DNA of 64,000 nt from Chlorocebus sabaeus (GCF_047675955.1 NC_132928.1:43580889-43644888), one strand, 5' to 3'; shown: positions 36,655-48,625, counted from the stretch's first letter. A program made the numbers and translations. Notes: generated from the letters alone by a model not told the origin.

Positions 36655-37006
36655 CTATTGGGGGAAAAAAAAACATTCCTGGATAAGGATGCAATTTCAT
36701 CAACATTACGTGGGAGAAAAGAAGGCCAGTATTCAGAGATGCTACAAATCTTTTCTCAAACATCAAAAAGATCATACAACATCTGAATTTAATAGTGAAA
36801 TAAATAAACTTTTAAAACATTCGACTTTCACATAACACCCATCATCCCCCATAAATCTAGGATCCTTCTAATCTATGCACATCATAGTGTTATTAATATT
36901 TCATAAGCCAAAGAATACAATCAGTGTCCAGTTCCCAAACTAAAAATAAAGAATGTGTTGGTGGTGGTGATGAAACGACAATGAGAGTTTATTGAGCATG
37001 TTATGC

Positions 37007-37217
37007 ATGATGGTAAACATTTAATATGTGTTAGCTCTTTTAATCCTATCAACAATTCTATAAGGTAGCTTTAAACAGCCATAATTTGCAGACTAGAAAA
37101 ATACGTTTGTAGAAATTAAGCAACTTTCTCATCATTACATTGCTAGAAAGTGGTGGAATGTGGATCTGCTTGGCATCAAACCCTGTGTTCTTTTATTTAT
37201 TGCCTCCTTCATGAGAA
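37007..37217 (+). repeat. Local direct repeat, copy 2
   Basis: The 211-bp partner of 34238-34459 in the same orientation, 2.77 kb away. Its left flank (GAGTTTATTGAGCATGTTAT) looks like more of the same old repeat, so copy 2 may be the source. Confidence 0.92.
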
Positions 37218-38085
37218 CATCCAGGAAAAGGAGAGACTTCATCAACAAAACAGCTTCTAGGCCACTGCCAATGTAAACGTGGATTATCTAAGGACATTGT
37301 TCAGTCTTGGGTTTTAGAGTGAGGGTTTATCAAGTTCTTCATATTACAAATATATTGAAAGATGCTTAACCTGAGAGAGATTGTGCTTTTGCCAGTGCTA
37401 TAAAACTCATACCAAGGTAATCTGGTTGCAAAACAATTATTTTTAAAAAAGGGCCTCAACATTAATTTCATTACTTCTTTCTATTGTTCAACAAAATTGT
37501 TGGTGACTAGTAAAGAATAGGCGGTTAATGAATGTTTCTCAAAATGAATTTCATGCTTTGACAAGAGAGGGCAACATACTGGGGAGTAGCTGATAGTCAA
37601 ATTCATAAATACTCATTATCTGATGTCTTTTAATTAAATACATGTTTAAAGCAATTACTAGGAATTTCAGATACTATTATCATGTACAAGCATATTTAGT
37701 TTTATCATACTTTGTTGCTCTTTGCAGACACCGTGTATTTTTACAAATTGAAGGTTTGTGGCAACCCTGTGATGAGAAAGTCTACCAGTGCCATTTTTGC
37801 AACAGCCTTTGCTCACTTTGTGTTTCTGTGTCACATTTTGGTAATGTTGCAATATTTCAAATTATTATCTCTTAGGGTGTCCTGTGATCAGTGATCTTGA
37901 ATGTTGTTATTGTTGTTTTGGGGTTTCATGAACTGTGCCCATATGAGACGGTGAACTTAATCAATGTTTTGTGTGTTCTGACTGCTCCATCGACCACCAG
38001 TTATTCCCCTGACTCTCTTCCTCTCCACAAGCCTCCTTATTATCTGAGACACAATATTGAAACTAGGCCAATTATTCACCCTACA

Positions 38086-39891
38086 ATGGTCTCTAAGTGT
38101 TCAAGTGAAAGAAAGAGTCTCATGTCTCTCACTTTAAATCAAAAGTTGGAAATGGTTAAGCTTAGTAAGGCAGGCATGTAGAAAATTGATGTAGGTCAAA
38201 AGCTAGGCCTCTGGCACCAAAGAGTTAGCCAAGTTGTGAATGCAAAGGAAGAAGTCTTGAAGAAAATTAAAAGTGCTACTCCAGTGAACACACAAACAAG
38301 AAAGTGAAACAACCTTATTTTTTATATGGAGGAAGTCTGAGTGGTTTGGATAAAAGCTCAGACCAGTCACAATGTTCCCTTAAGCCAAAGCCCAATCCAG
38401 AGTAAGGTCCTAACTCTCTTTAGTTCCATGAAGCTTGAGGTGGATGAGGAAGCTGCAGAAGACAAGAGGCTTAAGGACAGAAGCCATTTAAGTAACATAA
38501 AAGTGCAAGGTAGAACAGCATAAGCTGATGTAGAAACTGGAGCAAATTATTCAGAGGTAGCTAGGTCATTAATAAAGATAGCTACACTAAACTACAGATT
38601 TTCAATTTAGAAAAAACAGCCTTCTCTTGGAAGAAGATGCCGGTTAGGAAGAGGTGAAATCAGTGCCTAGCTTCAAAGCTCCAAAGAACAAGCTGACTGT
38701 CTTGTTAAGGGCTTATGCAATTGGTGACTTTAAGTTGAGGTCAATCAGTGCTCATTGTGAAAATCCTAGGGCCCATAAGAATTGTACTAAATCTACTCTG
38801 CCTCTGTGCTATAAATGAAACAAAGCCTGGAGGACAGCACCTCTGTTTATAGCATGGTTTACTGAATATTTTAAGCCCACTTTTGAGACCTAACGCTCAG
38901 GGAAAAAAAAAAGATTCCTTTCAAAGTATTACTGCCCACTGACAATGTGAATATTCACTGCAGAGGTCTAATGGAGATGTACAAGGAGAGAAATGTTGCT
39001 TTCATGCCTAATACAGCATCTATTCTGCAGCCATGGATCAAGGAGTAATGTTGACTTCCAGGACTTATTATTTAAGAAATACATTTTATAGGCCAGATGC
39101 TGGTAGCTCCCACCTGTAATCCCAGCACTTTGGGAGGCTGAGGCTGGTGTATCACTTGAGGAAAGGAATTTGAGACCATCCTGGCCAACATGGTGAAACC
39201 CTGTCTCTACTAAAAAAATAGAAAACATTAGCTCTGCATGGTGGTGGGCACTTGTAATCACTTGGAGGCTGAGATGAGAAACGCTTGAACCCAGGAGCCA
39301 GAGGTTGCAGTGAGCTGAGATCATGCTACTGCATTCGAGCCTGGGCAACAGAATGAGACTCTGTCTCAAACAACAACAACAACAAACAAACATTTTTCTA
39401 AGGCTACAGCTACCATAGTGATTCCTTTGCTGGATCTGGGCTAAGTAAATTGGAAACCTTCTGGAAAGAATTCATCATTCTAGATACCATTAACAGGATA
39501 TTGGAAGTTGATTCCACCCATCATAGATGACTTTGAAGGTTCAAGACTTCAGTGGAGGAAGTAACTACAGAAGTGGTTAAAAGAGCAAGAGAATTAGAAG
39601 TATATCCTAAAGATGGGACTGACTTGCTACAATCTTATGAAAAAACTTGAATGAATGGAGGAGTTCCTTCTTACAGATGAACAAAGAAAATGGTTGTTTG
39701 ATATGGAATCTACCCCTGATGAAGATGCTGTGAACATTGTTAAAATGACAACAAAGGATTTAAAATATTACATAAACTTAGTTGATAAGGCAGTGGCAGG
39801 ATTTGAGAGGACTGACTCAAACTTTGAAAGTTTTACTGAGGGTAAAGTGCTGTTAAACAGCATTGTCCGCTACAGAGAAATCAATCATTAA
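38086..39891 (+). pseudogene. Degenerate Tigger1 transposase
   Basis: Remnant coding sequence begins at ATG 38086 (M-V-S-K-C-S-S-E) with a helix-turn-helix-like start L-N-Q-K-L-E-M-V-K-L-S, and closes with an open stretch of 78 codons at 39655-39891 (W-L-F-D-M-E-S-T-P...D-L-K-Y-Y-I). Stops and frameshifts break the middle and an Alu (39090-39391) is inserted, so no transposase can be made. Pogo-type transposases carry a CENP-B-like DNA-binding region and a DDE catalytic core. Confidence 0.8.
39090..39391 (+). mobile_element. Alu inserted in Tigger1
   Basis: A sense Alu from AGGCCAGATGCTGGTAGCTC to a CAACAACAACAAACAAAC tail. It has private features: a deletion around GGGCACTTGTAATCACTTGG, AGGAGCCAGAGG and GCTACTGCATTCGAGCC. 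Confidence 0.93.
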
Positions 39892-40050
39892 TGAAGAATC
39901 AATTGATGTGGCAAATGCCATTCTTGTCTGATTTTAAGAAATTGCTACAGTCACCCTAACCTTCAGCACCCACCACCCTGATCAGTCAGCAGTCATCAAC
40001 CTCAAGGCAAGACCCTCTGTCAGCAAAAAGATTGACTTGCTGAAGGCTCA

Positions 40051-40214
40051 GACCATCCTGGCCAACATGGTGAAACCCTGTCTCTACTAAAAAAAAATAC
40101 AAAAAAATTAGCTGGGCATGGTGGTGGGCACTTGGAGGCTGAGATGAGAATCGCTTGAACCCAGGAGCCAGAGGTTGCAGTGAGCTGAGATCACGCTACT
40201 GCATTCGAGCCTGA
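40051..40214 (+). repeat. Tail-less Alu segment inside Tigger1
   Basis: About 164 bp of Alu from GACCATCCTGGCCAACATGG to GCATTCGAGCCTGAGCAA, with neither Alu 5' end nor poly-A tail and no target duplication. It shares the private features of the 39090-39391 Alu (GGGCACTTGGAGGCTGAGAT, AGGAGCCAGAGG, GCATTCGAGCC). Tigger1 sequence resumes directly at AGCAATAAAGTATTTT. Confidence 0.9.
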
Positions 40215-42063
40215 GCAATAAAGTATTTTAAAATTAAGGTATGTGCATTGTTTTTTAGACATGCTATTGAATACTTAATAGTACTACAGAATAGTGCAAA
40301 CATAACACTTATATGCACTGGGAAACCAAAACATTGGTGTGACTTGCTCCATTGCAATATTCACTTCCTTGTGGTGGTCTGAAACTGAATCAGCAATATC
40401 TCTGAGATATGCTTGTATTACATATTGGAGAGAAATACAATTGTATTCAGCCTCAGAAAAATCAGTAAGTACAGTACTTTATATTTTAATTTACACTACT
40501 TTTATTATTAATACTGAGAAAACATCTTTTCGTGTTGATTCAGCCTTCATGGTCTGTACTACATTCATTTGTTTGTCACAGATTAAAAAAAAAATGGTGA
40601 GAAAAAAAAAAAGACATGAAGCCTGCATTCATAGAGCTTATGTCTGAATTGGGGAGAAAAACAATCTAAATCCCACAAACAAAAGTAAGGTTGAAATGCA
40701 TTGCTATCTACTATTTAGGGAAATTTGAGAAGGAAGTAAAAATAAAGAAGAAACCTAAAGAAAGTTTTAAGTCTTAACTAAGCCAGGGAGGGCAGAAGGG
40801 CTTTCTGGGTAGGGAAGGAATGTGTGTCACTCTTTTGTGGGTAGTGGCTTGCCACATCTGAGAGGGCAAAAGCAGCAGAAAGTGTAATGGAAACCACGCT
40901 GCAAGATGATGCAGGAAAGTAGAGAGCCAGTCAGGGCCAGTAGGACTTATCCTTAGTCCTAAGCAGGGAGAAAGGGGAGTATTAGGACCACTAAGTTACT
41001 TAGCTCTCCAGGTCATTGCTGACATTTTTGACCCTGGTTCTGTAGTCTCATAGAGGGACTTGAGTCCCAGTGCTCAAAAGACTCCTAGTTCTGAATACCT
41101 GGCTGGGATCCCTGAAATCCTCTGACAGACTCTGCAACACAAACTGTCAACCTATTTGGAATTCCTGATGCCACTGGGGCCCTGCTACTAACAAAAGCTG
41201 AGCTACAAAGTACATCAACTGAAACTGACACCACGCCTCAGTTGGAGCCTCAAAGTCCTTGTTAATTAGTCAATATGTTGAACAGTTGTTGATGGTAGTA
41301 GACCCATCAACTTCCTTTAGCTTGTCTAGATCCTACACATTTTTAAATGTAAATCTCTCTCACTCTGTCAAATGATCTTGATTTTTCAGGAACTTTTTAT
41401 TTCTAAGAAAACCTTAAAGCTTTAGAAAGTCTAATTGATATCTTGACACTTCAACAATATAAAACTTATTGTTGGTCTTCTTATAACCTTTAGAAGCCTG
41501 CCTGCTGAGACAAGGTATTGAGTATTAGCTACCATTTCTTGGAATCCCAGCAAACTCCAAGGCCCATGAGTTGTAGATGTCTGAATTTTTACATCAGTTG
41601 CTAGATGCGATGCATGACTCAGGCTGAACTTCATACTTGAACTCCCCTTATTCTTTCTCCTAGGACTGAACTGATTCTTACTTTACTTCCCACACACTCA
41701 TGTCCTTCAAATTCCCATCCACAGATGAACAGCCTCCAATTGTGGCTTTCTTTAGATATTTAGCCACTGCCCCACCTTACCTTCAGTCTGGAATCTCAGC
41801 CCATTTTTCCCCACTCTGCCTCACCCTTTTTCCTGTCAAGGCCAGGACTATATCCTTTTACCAGGAAGCCTGGAAAGGCAAAAGCAGAGGCTAGAACCCA
41901 GCCTTGAGTTGATACAGAACTGTACCAATTAAGAGCAAGAAACCACATTTTTTTTTTCTAATTCCTCCTCTCAGGCTTGGCAGTGTTTTGTAATTTGTGG
42001 CACCTTTCTCTAATTTGCACAAAGGCTCTAAATGTGCTACCAAAGTCCAATTTAGTTGCTTAC

Positions 42064-42234
42064 CTGGACATGCTTGTACATTGCACCTGGTCACCTGAGT
42101 AGTGTCTCCAGGACAGGGACGGCCACCTTTAGCTGGCACAGGGTGGTCACACAGCCGCTTCCGAGTCTTCTCACCTCCTCCACAGGAGGCAGAGCACTGG
42201 CTCCAACTATGCCAGCTTCCCCAGCTTCCATCCA
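42064..42234 (-). CDS. HMCN1: HMCN1 exon (human exon 93): thrombospondin type-1 repeat 6
   Basis: This exon is 171 bp, phase 1 to phase 1, about residues 4813-4869. It has the ladder W-G-S-W-H-S-W, the motif C-S-A-S-C-G-G-G and six cysteines, ending Q-A-C-P. It is the last thrombospondin repeat; the next exon opens the G2F region with G-G-P-Q-R-A. The intervening intron is 5.4 kb and contains Tigger1. Confidence 0.97.
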
Positions 42235-42404
42235 CTGTGAACAAGAATGGAATGGTCACTGTTAACAAATTGGCTTCAAAATCTACACTTGGGGTGCTCC
42301 TGCCTATACAACTTTCATTTTAAGGTCTGAAGCAATAGGGCTGCTACAGTGAGCACTAAATTAAATGCTTTACTTATTCAACTGCCAGAAATCAAGAGAC
42401 TCAC

Positions 42405-42575
42405 CAGGACACATGTCAGTGTTGCACCTCTGGATCTGGGAGTCTGGTCCCCCACAAGTTCTTCCCCCATTGGAGGGACGAGGGTTGTCACATGTGCGGT
42501 ACCGCCGCATCTGCCCTCCATTACACGTCCGGCTGCATGTTCCCCAGCCACTCCAAGGACTCCAGTTACCATGGG
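42405..42575 (-). CDS. HMCN1: HMCN1 exon (human exon 92): thrombospondin type-1 repeat 5
   Basis: This exon is 171 bp, phase 1 to phase 1, about residues 4756-4812. It has the ladder W-S-P-W-S-G-W and six cysteines. The usual C-x-x-S/T-C-G signature reads C-S-R-T-C-N here: Gly is replaced by Asn, so the consensus for O-fucosylation is not met in this repeat alone. The long open frames in other phases over this exon are shadows. Splice sites are TTGTAG| and CCTG|GTGAGT. Confidence 0.96.
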
Positions 42576-43270
42576 CTACAAGACAGAATAATCTGAGATG
42601 AAAACAGAGCCCCTAAAATGAGAAGTGGTCAACAATGACATTCATCCAAAAAGTATTTAAAAAGTCTCTTCTCAGCACCTGAAACAAAACATACAAGTCT
42701 ATAAATAGGCAACTTCCCAAGGAAGACAGTTTAATTCAGTTTTGGCTAGAAACTGAGTATACATTCCTGTATTTGTATGATTCCATTTAACATATATTTA
42801 CTGAGTCTTAAAATATTCCAGGAGCTGGAGGGTATAAATGAGACAGGGTCTCTGCTTTTGATGAGCCAAGGCTGTAAAATTCAGGATACAATGTAACTCG
42901 GATTTCCAGATATCAAATTGCTGCAGGGGTCTAAAAATCCAGCTTGGTGACTGAATTAAGGCAGAGAACTGCCTGCTTGCCTTCATAAAAGACTCATAAG
43001 CATCATGAAGAGTTAGCCTGCAGGGGTGCTCTCATTCTTATACTCTGGAGCTACTCCTATACAGAGCAAGTGAAATAGGACACAACTCCTGTCCCTATGA
43101 ATCGAAGACATCTATGGTATTACACAGACACGACAGCAACCTTATAACATTCTGACATCCCAAACCAAAGGTTGAAGAACCAAGTAACAGAATATTACAA
43201 CTTTAAGGAATTAAGGTCATAATGAAACTTTACGAAAGTATAATGTTGACTCACTATTTCCAACACTCAC
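42576..43270 (-). other. HMCN1 intron between TSP1 repeats 4 and 5
   Basis: A 695-bp intron. No gene, RNA or recognisable repeat. Confidence 0.8.
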
Positions 43271-43441
43271 TTGGGCAAGGGTCACTATTGCAAAAATCAC
43301 TCTGGACATCACTCCCTTCACATTTCCTTCCTCCATACTGGGGCACAGGGTCGGAGCAGTCCCTTGTTCTCTGTCTGGCGCCGCCTCCACATGACACAGA
43401 ACAGGCACTCCAACTGGCCCAAGTCGCCCACTTGCCATCAA
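43271..43441 (-). CDS. HMCN1: HMCN1 exon (human exon 91): thrombospondin type-1 repeat 4
   Basis: This exon is 171 bp, phase 1 to phase 1, about residues 4699-4755. It has the ladder W-A-T-W-A-S-W, the motif C-S-V-S-C-G-G-G and six cysteines. It starts with a split Ile codon followed by D-G-K; human has, from memory, I-H-G-K at this point. The donor is CCCAA|GTGAGT and the split codon to repeat 5 makes Thr. Confidence 0.97.
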
Positions 43442-43631
43442 CTGGAATAAGGGAAAAATGTACATGCTTTCTTACTACCTAGAAACCATCATGTTACACT
43501 CTGGGCATTGTTAGTTTGAGAGATGTACTTGTGGGCACAGTTAGAATGGGATAGATTCTTGTCGACATACTACCTTGATAAGATAGGTAGATGTTAATTT
43601 GTTAAAGGTATAAACAGTGTATTTCTCTTAC

Positions 43632-43802
43632 TTGGACAATGTCTTTCATTGCACACTTGCATCTGCATTTCTGCTCCATCACAGTAGGACCCACCCAGTG
43701 CTGGCGGTGGGTTATTACAAAGTCTTGATCTTGTCTGAGCACCTTTCCCACAACTTCCACTGCATGTTCCCCAAGGCTGCCAAGTGCTCCATGCTCCATG
43801 AA
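43632..43802 (-). CDS. HMCN1: HMCN1 exon (human exon 90): thrombospondin type-1 repeat 3
   Basis: This exon is 171 bp, phase 1 to phase 1, about residues 4642-4698. It has the ladder W-S-T-W-Q-P-W, the motif C-S-G-S-C-G and six cysteines. It ends H-C-P followed by a split Ile codon (A|TT). Acceptor TTTGTAG| and donor CCAA|GTAAG are canonical. It is the first exon of a tight group of four TSP1 exons within 1.7 kb. Confidence 0.97.
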
Positions 43803-45357
43803 CTACAAACACCCCAAAAGACAGTTTCAAGTCACAGAACCATGCTTGTTTAAAACCAAAATTATATAAATAAATAAACTCAGTAATGAGCTAATTAGCC
43901 CACAATCTAAGAGAATTGAAACTGAACCAAACAAAACAAATGATGATCTTTCTCCCTCTGGTTAGATTTTCAGAGGAATTTGTGTCTACAGGGAAATTCA
44001 GAAGGCTTACCTGATGCCAAAAATAAATGCTTAAAATCACCCAAAGGAGCTATTTTATTACAATTAAATTTACTCAAACTACCATATATAAATACAGTCT
44101 GAGTGTTTAAGCCTAGCTAAGTATTTGTCTGTGCTGTTTGCTCTGGAGAAAGTAGAAAGAACTGGGAGCTTGGGAACAAGGCTGTATAACACATTGAGAT
44201 GTGGTTATGGATAATACAAATATTTCCACAAAGATAATTTGGACCCTAGACAGCGAGACCACATCCTTAAGCCTGATTCAGCTTCATATCTACATATGTA
44301 CTTGGATTTTTCAACAACATGATGATTTGCACAGCTGTAATTCTTTGGAAAACTTTCTCCATTACATGTGTTCATGAATTAAAGTTCTGAATAACATACT
44401 AACCTGCTTCCTAAACAACATAAAAAGCTGACCAGTAGTTTCCAAGGAGTGATATTAGGGCCTTCCTTTTGGTAACTAACACATTACACCATTGGACCAC
44501 AGAGTGAAACAACCTTATGTTTTACCAGGTACATGGGCTGAGATTCAACATTATGGCTTTCCTTATATACAAGTGAATACCAGGTCATATTTTTGTTTTC
44601 AGGGAACTTGCTAGATTAACCAAAATATGAGCAAAAATAAGAGCCTCAAAGAATGAGTGTAAATATTCTCCAGAACAAGTTGAAAACCATGTAATGAAAC
44701 TCATTTGTCTGCTTTGGTTAGAAAAATATTTTAAAATGCATGTTACAGTTTCTTATAATTAATGGGTTTCTTACTGAGTTGACTAATTATCCTTGTGCTT
44801 TGTAGACAAAAACATAGTCACACAAATCTATTTTAGCCAAGAAGAATTTGCACTAAAAAGTATTTGGCTAAACCTCAGAGGAAAGAAGAAAGCCTTTAAA
44901 TATATGGCAGATATTCAAAACTACTTCTGTATTAATTCAGGCTGTGGATGCTCATAGCCCTCAAATATAGACTATATGATTTCAAAAATTCTGAGGTTCC
45001 AACTATTTTAATACATTTTATTTTCAAGACTGTTGGTTAACAAAAGTCCCAACTTCTTATACTATAATGCCATTTAATATAGATGCATTTTTAATTGGAG
45101 GGTTAACAATTGGGTAACATTTATTCATTTCTGTGTTATTTCTATTACATATAATTATAGGTTTTCAGCTAAAGACTTTTTTATTTTTATTTTTTAACCA
45201 ATATGGAAAATCCTAACTAGAATTGGACTTCATGACACAAAATGTTGTAGAGTTCAAGTGTTTCTTTTATAAGAATGGAATGACAGCAAGAAAAAAGGAA
45301 GAATGATAACATAAACTGGAGAAGGCATAAAACATCATGCTATCTAGATGACGCAAA

Positions 45358-45945
45358 AAAACAAGAACTAAAAACACAACTACCATTTGACCCTGCAATC
45401 CCACTATTGGGCATATGCCCAAAGCAATATAAATTGTTCTACCATAAAGACACATGCACGTGTGTGTTCATTAAGCACTATTTACAATAGTAAAGACAGA
45501 AGCAACCAAAACAGCAAACAACAGTAGACTGGATAAAGAAAATGTGGTATATATATACCATGGAATACTATGCAGCCATAAAAAAAGAATGAGATCACGT
45601 CCTTTGCAGGAACAGGGATGGAACTAGAGGTCAGTATCCTCAGCAAAGTAACTCAGGAACAGAAAACCAAATACCACATATTCTCACTTATAAATGGGAG
45701 CTAAATAATGAGAACACATGGCAGAAAGAGGGGAACAACAAACACTGGGGCCTACTTGAGGAAGGAGGGTGGAAGGAGGAAGAGGTTTAGAAAAATAAAC
45801 TGTTGGATACTATGCTTAGTACCCAGGTAGTGACAAAATAATCTGTACATCAAATCCCTGAGTTATAAGTTTACCTATATAACAAACCTGAATATGTACC
45901 TCTGAAACTAAAATGAAAGTTAAAATATTAAAAAAAAAAAAAACT
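45358..45945 (+). mobile_element. L1 3' end fragment
   Basis: ORF2 tail and 3' UTR of an L1, from ACTACCATTTGACCCTGCAA through ACCATGGAATACTATGCAGC to a poly-A run at 45930-45943. It is more diverged than the 47.6-53.6 kb copy (L1PB or L1MA age by impression). Confidence 0.85.
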
Positions 45946-46059
45946 ACAGAGGGATTGGTAGGTAAGAAACATGCAAAATCTTATAACTGAATTTGTTACA
46001 CTATGTTGCAGTTTTAATTATGGAAGGGTAGAGAAGCACAATGCTAGGGGTGGGGTCTC

Positions 46060-46270
46060 CAGGCAGACACTCTGGGCCTGAATAACTATTCTGCCCTTAG
46101 AGGCCATGCAATTCTGACAAGTGACTTGGCTTCTGTGTGCCTAGTTTCATCATCTGCAATATGCAAATAAAAGATAATTTATTAGAGTTGAGGTGAACAA
46201 TGAATTTGTAGAAGAAAAGTGCTTGGAACAGTACAGGACACATAGTAAATCCTACATAAAAGTGTAAGCT
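46060..46270 (+). repeat. MIR element
   Basis: TTCTGACAAGTGACTTGGC, TAGTTTCATCATCTGCAAT and GTGCTTGGAACAGTACAGGA, followed by CACATAGTAAATCC, follow MIR order. Confidence 0.75.
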
Positions 46271-46640
46271 AGGAGGTATGATGAGCTTTGCTCAAAGTTC
46301 TCAACAATTTTCAGACAGACACTTGAAAAAATGCTCATTCTTTAATCTGTAGCTATGTATGTATTTTAATGACAATGATTCTCAAATGTCAGGGTAGGCC
46401 ATCCCCAAATATATCAATCTTTAAAAAAGATTTGCAGTTTAAAAACACTCTTCTAACTGGGGCAGGGAAAGTACAAAATAAGTTTGAAGTAACTATTTGT
46501 ACCAGAAAGTAAGAAAATATTTAAAGAATCATGAGGACATCCCAAGAGAACACTGAAGCCAGCCGGGACAGGCCTTCCTCCACTAACCTATTCTAGGATA
46601 ATGTGAACATCACGATAAATAATGACAGTGTATGATAAAC

Positions 46641-47095
46641 CAGGGGTCCTCAATCCCATGGGCCATGGATCGCTTGGCAAGTGAGCAAAGCTTCACAGCT
46701 GTATTTACAGCTACCACCCACTGCTAACATTCCATGAACTCCGTCTCCTGTCAGATCAGCAGTGGCATTAGAGTCTCATAGGAGCATGAACCCTATTGTG
46801 AACTGCGCATGTGAGGGATCTATGTTGTGTGCTCCTTATGAGAATCTAATGCCTGATAATCTGTCACTGTCCCCCATCAACCCTGGAAAGGACCTTCTAG
46901 TTGCAGTAAAACAAGCTCAGGGCTTCCACTGATTCTACATTATGGTGAGTTGTATAATTATTTCATTGTATATAAAATCCACAATAAATATAATGTGCTT
47001 GAATCATCCTGAAGTCATCCCCCCAACCCTCGATCTGTAGAAAAATTGTCTTCCACAAAACCAGTCCCTGGTGCCAAAAAGGTTGGGTTCCACTG
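46641..47095 (+). mobile_element. MER1-type hAT-Charlie element, both ends present
   Basis: Starts CAGGGGTCCTCAATCC and ends GGTTGGGTTCCACTG, the inverted hAT ends. The flanks TGATAAAC (46633-46640) and TGATAATC (47096-47103) fit an 8-bp target duplication with two changes. The inner sequence with GTGAACTGCGCATG and CTCCTTATGAGAATCTAATG matches MER1A/B as remembered. It is non-autonomous and has no gene. Confidence 0.88.
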
Positions 47096-48625
47096 TGATA
47101 ATCCATTGAATAATGCCTGAGTCCTTATTGCTATAAATCATAAAGTAAAAAAACAAGAAAGTTCCTGAGAGAGGTCAATAACAGATATGGAAGATAATGA
47201 TGGAGTAAGAAAATAACTGTTTTGCAAAAATCACAGTAATAACTGATTCAAGTAGAAATCAGAAATGGATGCTAAAACTAGTGGGTGAAAGGTTGATAAG
47301 ATGTTTATATAGTTTCCAAGTTTCCCTACAAAATACTTAGAAGCAAAAATAGTAACTATGCAATGACAGACACCACCTTAAACAAGTAAAGAAAGGTAAA
47401 ACCACCAGTATGGGACAAACTGACATTATGTGCCTTCTGAAATGATGCACTGAGAAGGACACAAAATCATTTCTGTGGTGTTCCTGCCAAAATGCAAAAC
47501 CTACATGTAATCATGAGGAAACGTTAGGCAAATCCGAATTCAATTGTCTTCTCTAAAATGGTTGGCCTGTATATTAAAAAATATCAAGTTCTAGGGGTGT
47601 GCCCAAGATGGCTAAATAGGAACAGCTCCAGCCTCCAGCTCCCAGTGTGAGTGACACAGAATACAGGTGATTTCTGCATTTTCAACTGAGGTACTGGGTT
47701 CATCTCAGTGGGTCTTGTCGGACAGTTGGCGCTGGTCCGTGGGTGCAGCCCGACAAGTGGGAGCTGAAGCAGGGTGAAGCATCACCTCACCTGGGAAGCA
47801 CAAGGAGGAAGGGAATTCCTTTTCTTAGCCAAAGGAAATTGAGACACACAATACCTGGAAAATCGGGTAACTCCCACCCTAATACTATGCTTTACCAAGG
47901 GTCTTAGCAAATGGCACACCAGGAATTTATATCCCACACCTGGCCTGGAGGGTCCCATGCCTACGGAGCCTCCCTCATTGCTAGCATAGCAGTCTGAGAT
48001 CTAACTGCAAGGCAGCAGCGAGGCTGGGGGAGGGGCACCTGCCATTGCTGGGGCTTAAGTAGATAAAGCCACTGGGAAGCTCGAATTGGGTGGAGCCCAC
48101 CACAGCTCAAGGAGGCTGGCCTGCATCTGTAGACTCCTCCTCTAGGGACAGGTCATAGCTAAACAAAAAGCAGCAGAAACCTTAGCAGAGGTAAATGCCC
48201 CCATCTGACAGCTCTGAAGAGAACAGTGGATCTCCCAGCATGGAGGTTGAGATCTGAGAACAACTGACAGACTGCCTGCTCAAGTGGGTCCCTGACCCCT
48301 GAGTAGCCTACTGGGAGACATCCCCCACTAGGTGCAGACCGACACCTCACAACTCACACGGCAGGGTACATGCATGAGACAAAGCTTCCAGAGCAAGAAT
48401 CAGACAGCAACACTTGCTGTTCAGCAACATTCTATCTTCTGCAGCCTCTGCTGCTGATACCCAGGCAAACAGGGTCTGGAGTGGACCTCAAGCAAACTCC
48501 AACAGAACTGCAGCTGAAGGTCCTGATTATTAGAAGGAAAACTAACAAACAGAAAGGACACCCACACCAAAACCCCATCAGTACGTCACCATCATCAAAG
48601 ACCAAAGGCAGATAAAACCACAAAG

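Larger units (their letters stand above)
37687..40415 (+). mobile_element. Tigger1 (pogo/Tc1-mariner) DNA transposon
   Basis: Both ends survive: CAAGCATATTTAGTTTTATC at the left and ATATCTCTGAGATATGCTTG at the right, diverged from the CAGGCATACCTCG-type terminal repeats, each next to a TA target dinucleotide (37685-37686 and 40416-40417). Internal landmarks such as ACAAATTGAAGGTTTGTGGC and TTTTTTAGACATGCTATTG fit Tigger1. Removing the two Alu segments leaves about 2.26 kb, close to the 2.4 kb consensus as remembered. Confidence 0.92.
36655..42063 (-). other. HMCN1 intron between TSP1 repeat 6 and G2F
   Basis: A 5.4 kb intron holding copy 2 of the local direct repeat, a Tigger1 transposon, and 1.6 kb (40.4-42.06 kb) with no element I can name. 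Confidence 0.8.

Noticed and set aside
42056..43482. Plus-strand open frames opposite the TSP1 exons
   Set aside because: Antisense shadows of the conserved exons; they do not extend into a plausible protein.
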